Shown here: one piece after another, positions 16,511 through 24,764 of the stretch
How positions within the stretch are numbered: the first letter of the stretch is position 1
Layout of the letters: the number at the start of each line of letters is the position of its first letter
Source: Ruegeria sp. YS9
GTDB lineage: Bacteria; Pseudomonadota; Alphaproteobacteria; Rhodobacterales; Rhodobacteraceae
Length of the DNA stretch: 64,000 nucleotides
Assembly (NCBI RefSeq): GCF_024628725.1
Contig: NZ_CP102409.1
Coordinates: 1,025,001-1,089,000, forward strand
Direction of reading: 5' to 3'
The notes under the pieces: generated by a model
What the model was told of the DNA's origin: nothing
The model's database searches: none
What the model saw: only the letters and a program-made list of their open reading frames with translations
Program-made: the position numbers and the translations under genes

Positions 16511-16960
16511 CTAACTCATATCCAAGCGGCTTTGAACGCGTTCACGTGCGGCCTTGCTGTCATTGAAGCTCAACCCCATGGCAACGCGGGCTTCCTCGAC
16601 GATTTTCACCTCGCCTTCGTCGGTGTTTCCATCTGCCAGGACAACTTCCCACAGCGCATCCAGTGCCGCCAGGCGTTCCTTCAGATCCGTGGTCTCGCGG
16701 ATCAGCTTGCCGAAGGTATCGGTATCCGGCGCGGCCGCGTGAAGCTTTTCGCAAGTGGCGCGCACCTTGGCTGCTTCGATCGCGTTATGCTGGTAAAGAC
16801 GGGCGAGGATTTTGTCGATCAGGCGGATCTCTTCCAGCTTGTAGTCCCGATCAGCCTGCGCCACGCGCACCATGAGCGCGCCCAGAGCAAGTTCGGCATC
16901 CGGGTCCGGAAGATGTTCATGCTGGGGCGGTCTGAGCGCCTGAAGGAACTTTTTCAACAT
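16511..16960 (-). CDS. TerB-domain protein (first gene of the operon)
   Basis: The 149-residue protein has the same plan as its neighbour: LALGALMVRVAQADRDYKLEEIRLIDKILARLY and LIRETTDLKERLAALDALWEVVLADGNTDEGEVKIVEEARVAMGLS. Acidic pairs are kept in the first and last helix pairs. It heads a minus-strand unit TerB-TerB-PhnD-like. The proline-rich N-terminus (ALRPPQHEHLPDPDAE) corresponds to a similar linker in the partner. Confidence 0.85.
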   Translation of the reverse strand: MLKKFLQALRPPQHEHLPDPDAELALGALMVRVAQADRDYKLEEIRLIDKILARLYQHNAIEAAKVRATCEKLHAAAPDTDTFGKLIRETTDLKERLAALDALWEVVLADGNTDEGEVKIVEEARVAMGLSFNDSKAARERVQSRLDMS

Positions 16961-17002
16961 GGCGAAAGGTTATTCCATATTTTGTGGTGCGCCAAGCGTA
17001 GT

Positions 17003-17293
17003 CTACCCGTCATAGCCCTGAATGATCACAAGATCGCCCATCGAGACCGGGGCGCGCAGTGCTTTGGCTTTCTGGTATGCTTCGCTTTCGTAACAGGCAA
17101 GCGCATCCTCATAGCTGGGAAATTCGATCACGACGGTCCGGGCGCGCGCTGCGCCTTCCTTCACTTCGCGTTCTCCACCGCGCGCCAGAAAGCGCGCACC
17201 GTAAGCTGCAAAGGGTTCTGCATTTGCAGCAATGTAGGTCTTGTATGTGTCCATGTCGTTCACATCGACATGTGCAACCCAATAGCCTTTCAT
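17003..17293 (-). CDS. DUF1330 family protein
   Basis: The 96-residue protein is a single dimeric alpha-beta barrel (DUF1330): KGYWVAHVDVNDMDTYKTYIAANAEPFAAYGARFLARGG and TVVIEFPSYEDALACYESEAYQKAKALR. A GGAGGCAAGCCCG stretch precedes the ATG. Function is not established for the family. It stands alone between TerB genes and the lyase-like gene, both on the same strand. Confidence 0.88.
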   Translation of the reverse strand: MKGYWVAHVDVNDMDTYKTYIAANAEPFAAYGARFLARGGEREVKEGAARARTVVIEFPSYEDALACYESEAYQKAKALRAPVSMGDLVIIQGYDG

Positions 17294-17371
17294 CGGGCTT
17301 GCCTCCTGTTCGGTTTCAAAAGCAGGGTGATGAGAAGTGGCGGCAATTGCAATCCCACAACTTCAGGGTGA

Positions 17372-18148
17372 TCAGGTGCGGTAGTGAATAGCGGCATGCG
17401 CCTGATCTGTTAACCACTTGATCATCTGGCGATAAGGAACCGGACCATAGCTGACGCGCGCAACCCCCAGTTCAGCCAGACGCGGTGTGCCGGGGGTGCC
17501 GGGCAGGGCGATGATGTTGACCGGTAGGTTCGTACGCTCGCACAGATGGCCGATCATCGCCTCGTCTTTCAGCCCCGGAGCAAAAAAACCACTGGCGCCC
17601 GCTGCCTCATAGGCCGAAGCACGGGCAATGGCGTCGTTCAGCATCGCCTCATCATGTGTTTCCGCCGGGGCCTTCAGGAAAATGTCCGTTCTTGCGTTGA
17701 CATAGGCAGGTATGCCCGCGTCTTCGCAGGCCGCGCGCATGGCTTCGACGCGTTTGGCCTGAACCGTTGTATCGTACAGCCCGTCGCCGCCGATGATCTG
17801 ATCTTCGAAGTTGAAACCAACCACGCCGCAACCCAGCGCACGCTTGACGTTTTGTGCAATGCCCTGTGGATCTTCGGCATATGCCCCTTCGAAATCCAGT
17901 GTCACCGGAAGATCAACCGCTGCAACGATGCGGCGCGCATTGTCCAATGCGGCCTCTAGCGGGATGTTCTGACCGTCGCCAAAACCCTGTGCCATGGCAA
18001 CAGGTGCGCTGCCGGTGGCAATGGCTTGCGCGCCTGCATCCCGCACCGCGCCGGCACTGCCGGCATCCCAGATGTTGAACAGAATGACGGGGTCGCCCTT
18101 TTTGTGAAGGCTGGTAAATGTCTTCGCGCTTTGGGATTGATCGCTCAT
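17372..18148 (-). CDS. Isocitrate lyase/PEP mutase superfamily protein
   Basis: The 258-residue TIM-barrel protein contains VILFNIWDAGSAGAVRDAGAQAIATGSAPVA, VTLDFEGAYA, GVVGFNFEDQI and IPAYVNARTDIFL, the Mg-binding and phosphoenolpyruvate-like ligand positions of the superfamily. It lacks the KKCGH catalytic loop of isocitrate and methylisocitrate lyases, so it belongs to the broader PEP-mutase-like group that may act as oxaloacetate hydrolase, lyase or phosphonomutase. The exact reaction cannot be assigned. A GGAGTGCCCCG ribosome binding site precedes the start. Confidence 0.82.
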   Translation of the reverse strand: MSDQSQSAKTFTSLHKKGDPVILFNIWDAGSAGAVRDAGAQAIATGSAPVAMAQGFGDGQNIPLEAALDNARRIVAAVDLPVTLDFEGAYAEDPQGIAQNVKRALGCGVVGFNFEDQIIGGDGLYDTTVQAKRVEAMRAACEDAGIPAYVNARTDIFLKAPAETHDEAMLNDAIARASAYEAAGASGFFAPGLKDEAMIGHLCERTNLPVNIIALPGTPGTPRLAELGVARVSYGPVPYRQMIKWLTDQAHAAIHYRT

Positions 18149-18316
18149 CGGGGCACTCCTGTCGTGGTGTGATCAACAGTTAACCCCATGAGGGCAGACC
18201 GAGTAGAGGTTTTTTTGCTCGGTCGCGTCACATTGAAGTGACGGAAACCGCATGACCCGGTCCACGGCAAGATGGTCCGAGCCATGCTGGTGCATGGGCA
18301 GGCGGCGGTGCGTGCC

Positions 18317-18799
18317 TCAGGCTTCTTCTGCCGCGCCGGATACGAATTTTGCGCTGAAGTTGGCCTCACCCAAACGCTTCAACAGGTTCAACTGGGTGTC
18401 CAGCCAGTCCTTGTGGCCTTCTTCTTCCAGCAAGATGCGTTCGAACAGGGTCCTTGACCCGACATCGCCGACCTCGGCGGCCTGCAACGCGGCCTTGGTA
18501 TAGAAGTCGACCGCCTCGGTTTCATCCTTCAGATCCGCGGCAAACATGTCTTCCAGAGACCCCGCGGCTGCCGGACTTTTCTGAAACGCAAGCTCGGGCA
18601 CGCCGCCAAGGAACAGGATACGCTCGATGAACGCGTCGGAGTGACCCAGTTCTTCCTGCATTTCAGCGCGCATTTTTTCGGCAAGGATGTCCAGCCCCCA
18701 GTCCTCCAGCACATGGGCATGCAGCTGATACTGGTGCGCCGCCGTCAGCTCCATGTGAAGCGCTTGTTGAAGGTTGGTAATCGTTGTTGCGTTGCTCAT
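18317..18799 (-). CDS. Bacterioferritin-type ferritin lacking the haem-ligand methionine
   Basis: The 160-residue four-helix protein aligns well with bacterioferritin. The ferroxidase ligands are all present at Glu17, Glu50, His53, Glu93, Glu126 and His129. The residue equivalent to haem ligand Met52 of the E. coli protein is Leu51 (EELGHSD where E. coli has DEMKHAD). The protein therefore probably stores or oxidises iron but does not bind the intersubunit haem, or it pairs with a second Bfr subunit. GGAGATG precedes the ATG. A 25-base palindrome lies 37 bases upstream. Confidence 0.88.
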   Translation of the reverse strand: MSNATTITNLQQALHMELTAAHQYQLHAHVLEDWGLDILAEKMRAEMQEELGHSDAFIERILFLGGVPELAFQKSPAAAGSLEDMFAADLKDETEAVDFYTKAALQAAEVGDVGSRTLFERILLEEEGHKDWLDTQLNLLKRLGEANFSAKFVSGAAEEA

Positions 18800-18835
18800 C
18801 GGACATCTCCTGAAACTCTGAACGGCATCGAACAT

Positions 18836-18860
18836 GTGTAAGCAGAAATTCTGCTTACAC
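18836..18860. promoter_or_regulatory. 25-base palindrome upstream of the ferritin gene
   Basis: Arms GTGTAAGCAGAA (18836-18847) and TTCTGCTTACAC (18849-18860) are perfectly inverted around a single A. It lies upstream of the ferritin start and downstream of pyrG, both on the minus strand. No T-run follows, so an operator is more likely than a terminator. It does not match the iron-responsive motifs I know (Irr ICE box, RirA IRO box) closely enough to assign. Confidence 0.65.
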
Positions 18861-18922
18861 CCACAGTTAAGAGATCAGCCCACACAAAACAACGCGGGGT
18901 GACAGTCCGACACAGCCCAAGG

Positions 18923-20566
18923 TCAGACCAGGCGCGAGGTGTCTTTCGCAGCGCGGACAAAATCGCGGAAGAGGGGATGCGGGTCGAACGGTTTGGATTT
19001 CAGTTCCGGATGGTACTGCACGCCGATGAACCATGGGTGATCCGACCATTCCACGATCTCTGGCAAGCGACCGTCCGGCGACATGCCCGAGAAGTTGAGC
19101 CCCGCCTTTTCAAGCTGCTCACGGTACTTGATGTCCACCTCATAACGGTGACGGTGGCGCTCTTCGATTTGTGTGCCGCCATAAACCTCGGCGACTTTCG
19201 ATCCCTCTGCCAGCACCGCGTTGTAGGCGCCCAGACGCATGGTGCCGCCCTTGTCGTCGCCGACTTTGCGCTCGACCTTGTGGTTGCCCTGCACCCATTC
19301 CTTCAGATGGTACACGACGGGCTCAAAACGCTTTTTCCCGGCTTCATGGTCGAATTCCTCGGACCCTGCTTCGGTGATGCCAGCCGCATTCCGGGCGGCC
19401 TCGATCACGGCCATCTGCATACCCAGGCAGATGCCCAGATAGGGGACTTTGTGTTCGCGCGCATATTGCGCGGCTTTGATCTTGCCTTCGGTCCCGCGCT
19501 CACCAAAGCCTCCGGGGACGAGGATGGCGTGGAAACCTTCAAGATACGGTGCGACGTCTTCGTTGTCGAACACCTCGGCGTCAACCCATTCGACCTTGAC
19601 CTTGACCCGGTTGGCCATGCCGCCATGGGTCAGCGCCTCGGCAATCGACTTATAGGCGTCTTCAAGCTGGGTATACTTGCCCACGATGGCAACTTTCACT
19701 TCGCCCTCGGCGTTGTGTATACGGTCGCTGACATCTTCCCATTTGGCCAGATCGGGCTTGGGCGCCGGGCTGATCTGGAACGCGTCCAAAACGGCCTGAT
19801 CCAGACCTTCGCGGTGATAGGCCAGCGGCGCGTCATAGATGGTGCTCAGGTCCTGCGCTGCGATCACACTGTCGGGGCGCACGTTGCAGAACAAGGCGAG
19901 TTTTTCGCGTTCCTTGGTCGGGATCGGCCCTTCCGAGCGGCAGACCAGAATATCGGGTGCCAGACCGATCGAGCGCAGTTCCTTTACCGAGTGCTGAGTC
20001 GGTTTGGTCTTCAGTTCGCCCGAGGCCTTGATGTAAGGCAACAGTGTCAGGTGCATGAAAATGCACTGCCCGCGCGGTTTGTCCTGACTGAACTGGCGGA
20101 TCGCCTCGAAAAACGGCAGGCCCTCGATATCGCCCACGGTGCCGCCGATCTCACACAGCATGAAATCAACCTCATCCTCGCCAATGGCGATGAAATCCTT
20201 GATCTCGTTGGTGACGTGCGGGATCACCTGAATGGTCTTGCCCAGGTAATCGCCGCGGCGTTCCTTTTCGAGCACGTTTGAATAAATCCGCCCCGAACTG
20301 ACCGAGTCGGTCTTGCGTGCGGCCACGCCGGTGAAGCGTTCATAGTGGCCTAGGTCCAGATCGGTTTCCGCCCCGTCATCGGTGACGAAAACCTCACCAT
20401 GTTCGAACGGCGACATCGTGCCCGGATCGACGTTCAGATAGGGGTCCAGCTTGCGCAGGCGTACCGAGTATCCCCGGGCCTGCAACAAGGCGCCCAACGC
20501 CGCCGAAGCCAGTCCTTTGCCCAAGGACGAAACCACACCACCAGTGATGAAAATAAAACGCGCCAT
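18923..20566 (-). CDS. pyrG: CTP synthase
   Basis: CTP synthase aminates UTP to CTP using glutamine and ATP. The 547-residue protein has the family start [18 protein letters not shown] with the P-loop, the synthase segments [24 protein letters not shown] and [16 protein letters not shown], and a C-terminal glutamine amidotransferase domain. That domain has nucleophile Cys in [11 protein letters not shown] and the His-Glu pair in [10 protein letters not shown]. The ATG at 20566 gives the standard length; an upstream in-frame extension to 20635 is rejected. secG lies upstream on the same strand, a pairing common in alphaproteobacteria. Confidence 0.97.
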   Translation of the reverse strand: MARFIFITGGVVSSLGKGLASAALGALLQARGYSVRLRKLDPYLNVDPGTMSPFEHGEVFVTDDGAETDLDLGHYERFTGVAARKTDSVSSGRIYSNVLEKERRGDYLGKTIQVIPHVTNEIKDFIAIGEDEVDFMLCEIGGTVGDIEGLPFFEAIRQFSQDKPRGQCIFMHLTLLPYIKASGELKTKPTQHSVKELRSIGLAPDILVCRSEGPIPTKEREKLALFCNVRPDSVIAAQDLSTIYDAPLAYHREGLDQAVLDAFQISPAPKPDLAKWEDVSDRIHNAEGEVKVAIVGKYTQLEDAYKSIAEALTHGGMANRVKVKVEWVDAEVFDNEDVAPYLEGFHAILVPGGFGERGTEGKIKAAQYAREHKVPYLGICLGMQMAVIEAARNAAGITEAGSEEFDHEAGKKRFEPVVYHLKEWVQGNHKVERKVGDDKGGTMRLGAYNAVLAEGSKVAEVYGGTQIEERHRHRYEVDIKYREQLEKAGLNFSGMSPDGRLPEIVEWSDHPWFIGVQYHPELKSKPFDPHPLFRDFVRAAKDTSRLV

Positions 20567-20726
20567 AGTTTTTCGGCTGCTCCCGTGAGACGTCAAAATC
20601 AGCTGCCCGACGGTTTCGAAAAACCGCTGCATCACGGGACTTCACGTATAAAGGATTCGCGCCAAAAGCGCAAGAGAACCGCAAGATGCTGTTGCAGTCC
20701 TCTTCCTGGTTTCTAGGTTTTGTAGG

Positions 20727-21089
20727 TCAGTCGGCCTGCGGGATCAGCGGCGCGTTGTCGCCCTGTGCAGGCGGAAGAAGGTCATCCGCCGACGGAATTG
20801 CCGGAGTGTTTTCTTCGCTTGAAGCCGGAGCCGGGACGCCCAAACGGTCGATCACCGAGCTGCCCGAAGACTTCTGCGCCGCCAGAATGGTCAGCGTGAT
20901 CGAGGTCACGATGAAGCAAGCGGCGAGGATCCATGTCAGTTTGCCCAAAGCGGTCGCTGCTGCACGGCCTGTCATGGCACCACCGCCGCCGCCCATGCCA
21001 AGGCCACCGCCTTCGGACCGTTGCATCAGAACAACGGCAATCAGGCCCAGAGCCAAAAGAAGGTGGATGATGAGAACGACGTTTTCCAT
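20727..21089 (-). CDS. secG: Preprotein translocase subunit SecG
   Basis: SecG is the small membrane partner of SecYE. The 120-residue protein has two hydrophobic helices (residues 2-20 and about 54-72) linked by the glycine-rich loop QRSEGGGLGMGGGGG-AMTGRAA typical of SecG, and then a Pro/Ala-rich tail that is common in alphaproteobacteria. The ATG at 21089 is the family start. Its divergent neighbour is the nitrile hydratase operon. Confidence 0.93.
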   Translation of the reverse strand: MENVVLIIHLLLALGLIAVVLMQRSEGGGLGMGGGGGAMTGRAAATALGKLTWILAACFIVTSITLTILAAQKSSGSSVIDRLGVPAPASSEENTPAIPSADDLLPPAQGDNAPLIPQAD

Positions 21090-21173
21090 GGTGGTCCTGT
21101 ACAGCGTGGCGTGTATCGCGTGGTACTTATGCAAGTTTGCCAGCGGGGGCAAGTCACGAGTTCGCATCACCGC

Positions 21174-21194
21174 ACGTGATATGTCATATCACGT
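21174..21194. promoter_or_regulatory. 21-base palindrome upstream of the nitrile hydratase operon
   Basis: ACGTGATATG (21174-21183) and CATATCACGT (21185-21194) are perfect inverted arms around one T. It lies 46 bases before nthA and about 85 bases from the divergent secG start. The length and symmetry suggest a dimeric regulator site, but I cannot name the regulator and none is encoded next to the operon. Confidence 0.6.
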
Positions 21195-21240
21195 CAAAGG
21201 GACTGGACAGAACGCCGATGCGTGACGCAGGCTGCGGCCC

Positions 21241-21855
21241 ATGCCACATGACGACCACGACCACCCGCACGCCCTTTTGCCGCCCGAACCCGCGCTGCGC
21301 GTCAAAGCGCTGGAAACGATTCTGACCCGCAAGGGCCTGATCGACCCGGCGGCTCTGGACGAAATCATCGACACCTATCAGAACAAAATTGGCCCGCAGA
21401 ACGGCGCGCGTGTTGTCGCAAAAGCCTGGAGCGACCCAGCTTTCAAGGCCGCGCTGCTGAAAGACGCCACCCCGGTGGTCGCGGATCTCGGCTATTATGG
21501 TCGCCAGGGCGAACACATGGTTGTCGTCGAAAACACGCCGGCCCGGCACAACATGGTCGTCTGCACCTTGTGCAGCTGCTATCCTTGGCCGTTGCTGGGT
21601 ATCCCGCCGGGCTGGTACAAGTCTGACGCCTACCGGGCCCGAGCGGTGCGTGAGCCCCGCAAAGTGCTGGCCGAATTCGGTGTCACCTTGGACGAGCGAA
21701 CGTCCGTAAGGGTCTGGGATTCGACGGCCGAGGTTCGCTATCTTGTTCTGCCGATGCGTCCCGAAGGTACCGATGGGATGAGTGAGGAGGCGCTTGCCGC
21801 ACTTGTGACACGTGACAGCATGATCGGCACGGGTCTGCCGAAGGCCCTTTCATGA
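21241..21855 (+). CDS. nthA: Nitrile hydratase subunit alpha (cobalt type)
   Basis: Nitrile hydratase converts nitriles to amides. The 204-residue alpha subunit carries the metal site [14 protein letters not shown], with Cys108, Cys111, Ser112 and Cys113. Thr in the CTLCSC motif is the hallmark of the non-corrin cobalt type, where iron enzymes have Ser. The His/Asp-rich start [25 protein letters not shown] is typical of the family. Its stop overlaps nthB in ATGA. No amidase gene is adjacent, so the resulting amide must be handled elsewhere. Confidence 0.95.
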   Translation: MPHDDHDHPHALLPPEPALRVKALETILTRKGLIDPAALDEIIDTYQNKIGPQNGARVVAKAWSDPAFKAALLKDATPVVADLGYYGRQGEHMVVVENTPARHNMVVCTLCSCYPWPLLGIPPGWYKSDAYRARAVREPRKVLAEFGVTLDERTSVRVWDSTAEVRYLVLPMRPEGTDGMSEEALAALVTRDSMIGTGLPKALS

Positions 21856-22529
21856 CCCGCGTTCACGATATGGGCGGCCGCTTTGGAGATGGTCCGATAA
21901 ATCCCGAGGCCGAAGATGCGCCGTTTTTTGCCGAAGACTGGCACGCACGTGCGCTGGCGGTGACACTTGCCTCCGGTTTTCTGGGGCAGTGGAACATAGA
22001 CATATCCCGCCACGCAAGGGAACGGTTGTCGCCAAAAGACTATTCGCGGTTTTCCTACTACGAGAAATGGATCTCGGGCCTGGCTGACCTGTTGGTGGAA
22101 CGCGGCGTTCTTTCCCTGGATGACCTGCGCGGCGGCGGAGAGGATGGGCCGCATCCGTTGGCAGAACGGATGCTCAAGGCGGAGGCCGTGTCAGCGGCTC
22201 TGGCCAAAGGTGGGCCAGCGGACAGGCCTTCGAACGTGTCGGTGCAGTTTTCTGTCGGTCAACAGGTGGTCACGACCCGCCCAGCGGGAAATCGCATTGT
22301 GGATGGCGGGCACACACGCCTGCCGAATTATGCGTCCGGTGCAAAAGGGCGAATACTTCGCCTGCACGGAACCCATGTCCTGCCCGATTCCAATGCTCAT
22401 GGGCTGGGCGAAGCGCCTGAACCGATCTATGCGGTGGTCTTCCCCGCTTCGGAACTTTGGACCAGCCCGGAGCATCCGGATGACGAAGTGGTGCTGGATC
22501 TCTGGCAAAGCTATCTGGAACCGGCATGA
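21852..22529 (+). CDS. nthB: Nitrile hydratase subunit beta
   Basis: The 225-residue beta subunit has the expected [36 protein letters not shown] start and the C-terminal SH3-like domain [36 protein letters not shown]. The conserved Arg residues of this region hydrogen-bond the oxidised cysteines of the alpha subunit. It is coupled to nthA by ATGA and to the accessory gene by another 4-base overlap. The middle of the protein is normal in length. Confidence 0.94.
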   Translation: MTRVHDMGGRFGDGPINPEAEDAPFFAEDWHARALAVTLASGFLGQWNIDISRHARERLSPKDYSRFSYYEKWISGLADLLVERGVLSLDDLRGGGEDGPHPLAERMLKAEAVSAALAKGGPADRPSNVSVQFSVGQQVVTTRPAGNRIVDGGHTRLPNYASGAKGRILRLHGTHVLPDSNAHGLGEAPEPIYAVVFPASELWTSPEHPDDEVVLDLWQSYLEPA

Positions 22530-22855
22530 GCGGATGCAACGAACATTCAGCCCCAGAACCGGTGTTTGCCGAACCCTGGCACGCTCAGGTCTTTGCCGTC
22601 ACCGTTGCCCTGAACGAGGCGGGACGGTTCGATTGGTCCGATTGGGCGGCGCGATTCTCGGACACGTTGAAGCGCCACGGGCTCACGCGAGAGCTGGATG
22701 GCGGCGACGACTATTTCCAGGCATGGCTGGAAACGCTAGAGGGGTTGCTGGCCGAGCAGGGCGTCGCGCCGCCACAGGAGGTAAAAGGGCTACATCAGTC
22801 CTGGGAAGAGGCTTATCTGATGACACCTCATGGGCAACCGGTGCATCTGCGTTGA
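22526..22855 (+). CDS. Nitrile hydratase accessory (activator) protein
   Basis: The 109-residue protein resembles the N-terminal part of the beta subunit (FAEPWHAQVFAVTVALNEAGRFDWSDWAARFSDTL) and matches the small self-subunit-swapping chaperones that load cobalt into the alpha subunit. The helical region WLETLEGLLAEQGVAPPQEV and tail SWEEAYLMTPHGQPVHL are typical. It overlaps nthB by 4 bases and completes an alpha-beta-activator operon. Confidence 0.88.
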   Translation: MSGCNEHSAPEPVFAEPWHAQVFAVTVALNEAGRFDWSDWAARFSDTLKRHGLTRELDGGDDYFQAWLETLEGLLAEQGVAPPQEVKGLHQSWEEAYLMTPHGQPVHLR

Positions 22856-22857
22856 TG

Positions 22858-23016
22858 TCGGGCAGGGGGCTCTGCCCCCGCCGCCCGTTCCGTGCGGCTC
22901 CCCCGGGATATTTTCAGCCAGTTGAAGCAAGGGATCCGCTTTTCATCTGGCCATAAATATCCCCGCCGGAGGCATCGCGCGTTCGCGCGATTTTCATCTG
23001 CGGCGAAATATCGGTT
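22858..23016. repeat. Cluster of three intergenic repeat copies (GGATATTT...GATGAA family)
   Basis: The 224-base gap between the nitrile hydratase operon and purA opens with a GC-rich hairpin (GGGCAGGGGGCTCTGCCCCC). It continues with a forward copy GGGATATTTTCAGCCAGTTGAAG near 22911, an inverted copy (reverse complement GGGGATATTTATGGCCAGATGAAA) near 22943-22966, and a shorter inverted copy (GATATTTCGCCGCAGATGAAAAT) near 22993-23012. Related copies stand at 39651-39704 and 45560-45688. Confidence 0.65.
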
Positions 23017-23079
23017 TCCCTGCCGTTTGCGCCCCGCTATATGAGCCGGGTTTGATAACTCAGCGCAAAAGGACCAGAT

Positions 23080-24375
23080 ATGGCCAACGTGGTTGTTGTC
23101 GGCGCCCAGTGGGGTGACGAAGGAAAAGGCAAGATCGTCGACTGGCTCAGCGAGCGGGCGGACGTGATCGCGCGTTTTCAGGGCGGGCACAATGCCGGAC
23201 ATACGCTGGTGATTGATGGCGAAGTTTACAAGCTGCACGCTCTGCCGTCCGGTGTCGTGCGGGGCGGTAAGCTGAGCGTCATCGGCAACGGCGTGGTGTT
23301 GGACCCATGGCATCTGGTCAAGGAAATCGCGACCATCCAGGCACAGGGTGTAGAGATCACCCCCGATACGCTGATGATTGCCGAGAACACCCCGTTGATC
23401 CTGCCGATCCACGGAGAGTTGGATCGTGCGCGCGAACAGGCAGCCAGCAAGGGGACCAAGATCGGCACCACTGGTCGTGGGATTGGACCGGCCTACGAAG
23501 ACAAGGTCGGGCGCCGTTCCGTTCGCGTCGCGGATCTGGCGGATGAGGCTACGCTCGAGGCTCGGGTGGACCGTGCTTTGCAGCACCATGACCCGCTGCG
23601 CAAAGGTCTGGGGATCGAACCGGTCGACCGCGACGCGCTGATCGCCCAATTGAAAGAGATCGCGCAAGAGATACTGCCGTTTGCCGCGCCTGTGTGGAAA
23701 GTTTTGAACGAAAAGCGCAAAGCCGGAAAACGCATCCTGTTCGAAGGGGCGCAAGGCGCGCTGCTGGACATTGATTTCGGCACCTATCCCTTCGTGACCT
23801 CGTCCAACGTGATCGCAGGACAAGCTGCGACAGGTGTGGGGATTGGACCGGGCTCGATCGACTTTGTTCTGGGGATTGTAAAAGCCTACACCACCCGAGT
23901 CGGCGAAGGCCCATTCCCGACAGAACTTGAGGATGCGGATGGTCAACGCCTTGGGGAACGCGGACATGAGTTTGGAACAACAACAGGTCGCAAGCGCCGC
24001 TGTGGCTGGTTCGATGCGTGCCTTGTCCGTCAGACCTGTGCGACCAGTGGCGTGAACGGTATTTCTCTGACAAAACTGGACGTTCTGGACGGGTTCGAAA
24101 CCCTGAAGATCTGTACAGGGTATGAGCTGGACGGTGAACGCTTGGACTATCTTCCGACAGCGGCTGACCAGCAGGCGCGCTGCACCCCGATCTACGAAGA
24201 AATGCCGGGCTGGAGCGAATCCACCGAAGGCGCGCGCAGCTGGGCCGATTTGCCTGCCAACGCAATCAAGTATGTCCGCCGCGTGGAAGAGCTGATCGAA
24301 TGCCCTGTGGCCCTTTTGTCCACCAGCCCGGAGCGGGACGACACCATTCTGGTGACCGACCCGTTTGCTGATTGA
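23080..24375 (+). CDS. purA: Adenylosuccinate synthetase
   Basis: PurA joins IMP and aspartate with GTP in the first committed step to AMP. The 431-residue protein has the signature [22 protein letters not shown], the HNAGHT and [11 protein letters not shown] motifs, [26 protein letters not shown] and the C-terminal GTP-binding LTKLDVLDG. Length is normal. A -AAAAGGA- ribosome binding site precedes the ATG. Its stop overlaps the start of the DUF2842 gene (TGATG). Confidence 0.97.
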   Translation: MANVVVVGAQWGDEGKGKIVDWLSERADVIARFQGGHNAGHTLVIDGEVYKLHALPSGVVRGGKLSVIGNGVVLDPWHLVKEIATIQAQGVEITPDTLMIAENTPLILPIHGELDRAREQAASKGTKIGTTGRGIGPAYEDKVGRRSVRVADLADEATLEARVDRALQHHDPLRKGLGIEPVDRDALIAQLKEIAQEILPFAAPVWKVLNEKRKAGKRILFEGAQGALLDIDFGTYPFVTSSNVIAGQAATGVGIGPGSIDFVLGIVKAYTTRVGEGPFPTELEDADGQRLGERGHEFGTTTGRKRRCGWFDACLVRQTCATSGVNGISLTKLDVLDGFETLKICTGYELDGERLDYLPTAADQQARCTPIYEEMPGWSESTEGARSWADLPANAIKYVRRVEELIECPVALLSTSPERDDTILVTDPFAD

Positions 24376-24611
24376 TGAACAAAGAGCAGAAAACAGGTCT
24401 GAGCTACAAGGCGCGCCGGCGCTGGTCGTTGGTTATACTTGTGATCGGCCTGCCACTTTATATTGTGGCGGTGGTGACGGTTCTGAACTGGCTGGAGCGC
24501 CCCAAAATATGGGTGGAACTTCTGGTCTATATCGTTCTGGGCATTCTTTGGGCCCTGCCGTTCAAGTTCGTTTTTCGCGGCGTTGGCAAAGAGGACCCGG
24601 ATCAATCCTGA
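24375..24611 (+). CDS. DUF2842 small membrane protein
   Basis: The 78-residue protein has two transmembrane helices (about residues 17-39 and 46-64), a basic N-terminus (SYKARRRWS) on the cytoplasmic side and the motif LGILWALPFKFVFRGVGKEDPD. It matches the alphaproteobacterial DUF2842 family; function unknown. It overlaps the purA stop by one base and is followed by an intrinsic terminator about 110 bases on. Confidence 0.85.
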   Translation: MNKEQKTGLSYKARRRWSLVILVIGLPLYIVAVVTVLNWLERPKIWVELLVYIVLGILWALPFKFVFRGVGKEDPDQS

Positions 24612-24718
24612 GCCGGGCCATTGCTCGGACCAAGGCGGCAGGTCGGGCCCGGTACAATGGGCAACGTCGAGTCGTGTTTGACTAACGGGCGTTTGTCTCT
24701 GGACGCGCCATAGCAAAA

Positions 24719-24746
24719 GGGCCGGGGTGCACCCGGCCCATTTTTT
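24719..24746 (+). terminator. Intrinsic terminator after purA-DUF2842
   Basis: GGGCCGGG (24719-24726) pairs with CCCGGCCC (24732-24739) around GTGCA, followed by A and six T. A leading AAAA on the other strand gives it some capacity for the convergent acidic-protein gene as well. Confidence 0.88.
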
Positions 24747-24764
24747 GTCAATTGGCGAGGTTAG

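Noticed and set aside
18825..18838. GAAC-N6-GAAC near the ferritin gene as a LexA box
   Set aside because: The spacer is 6, not 7, and the spacing rule of the alphaproteobacterial site is strict.
18899..20281. 460-codon plus-strand ORF
   Set aside because: It is antisense to pyrG, whose motifs and length are unambiguous; the product resembles no family and has the composition of a shadow frame.
22828..23967. 379-codon minus-strand ORF
   Set aside because: It runs antisense through purA with no ribosome binding site and no protein motif.
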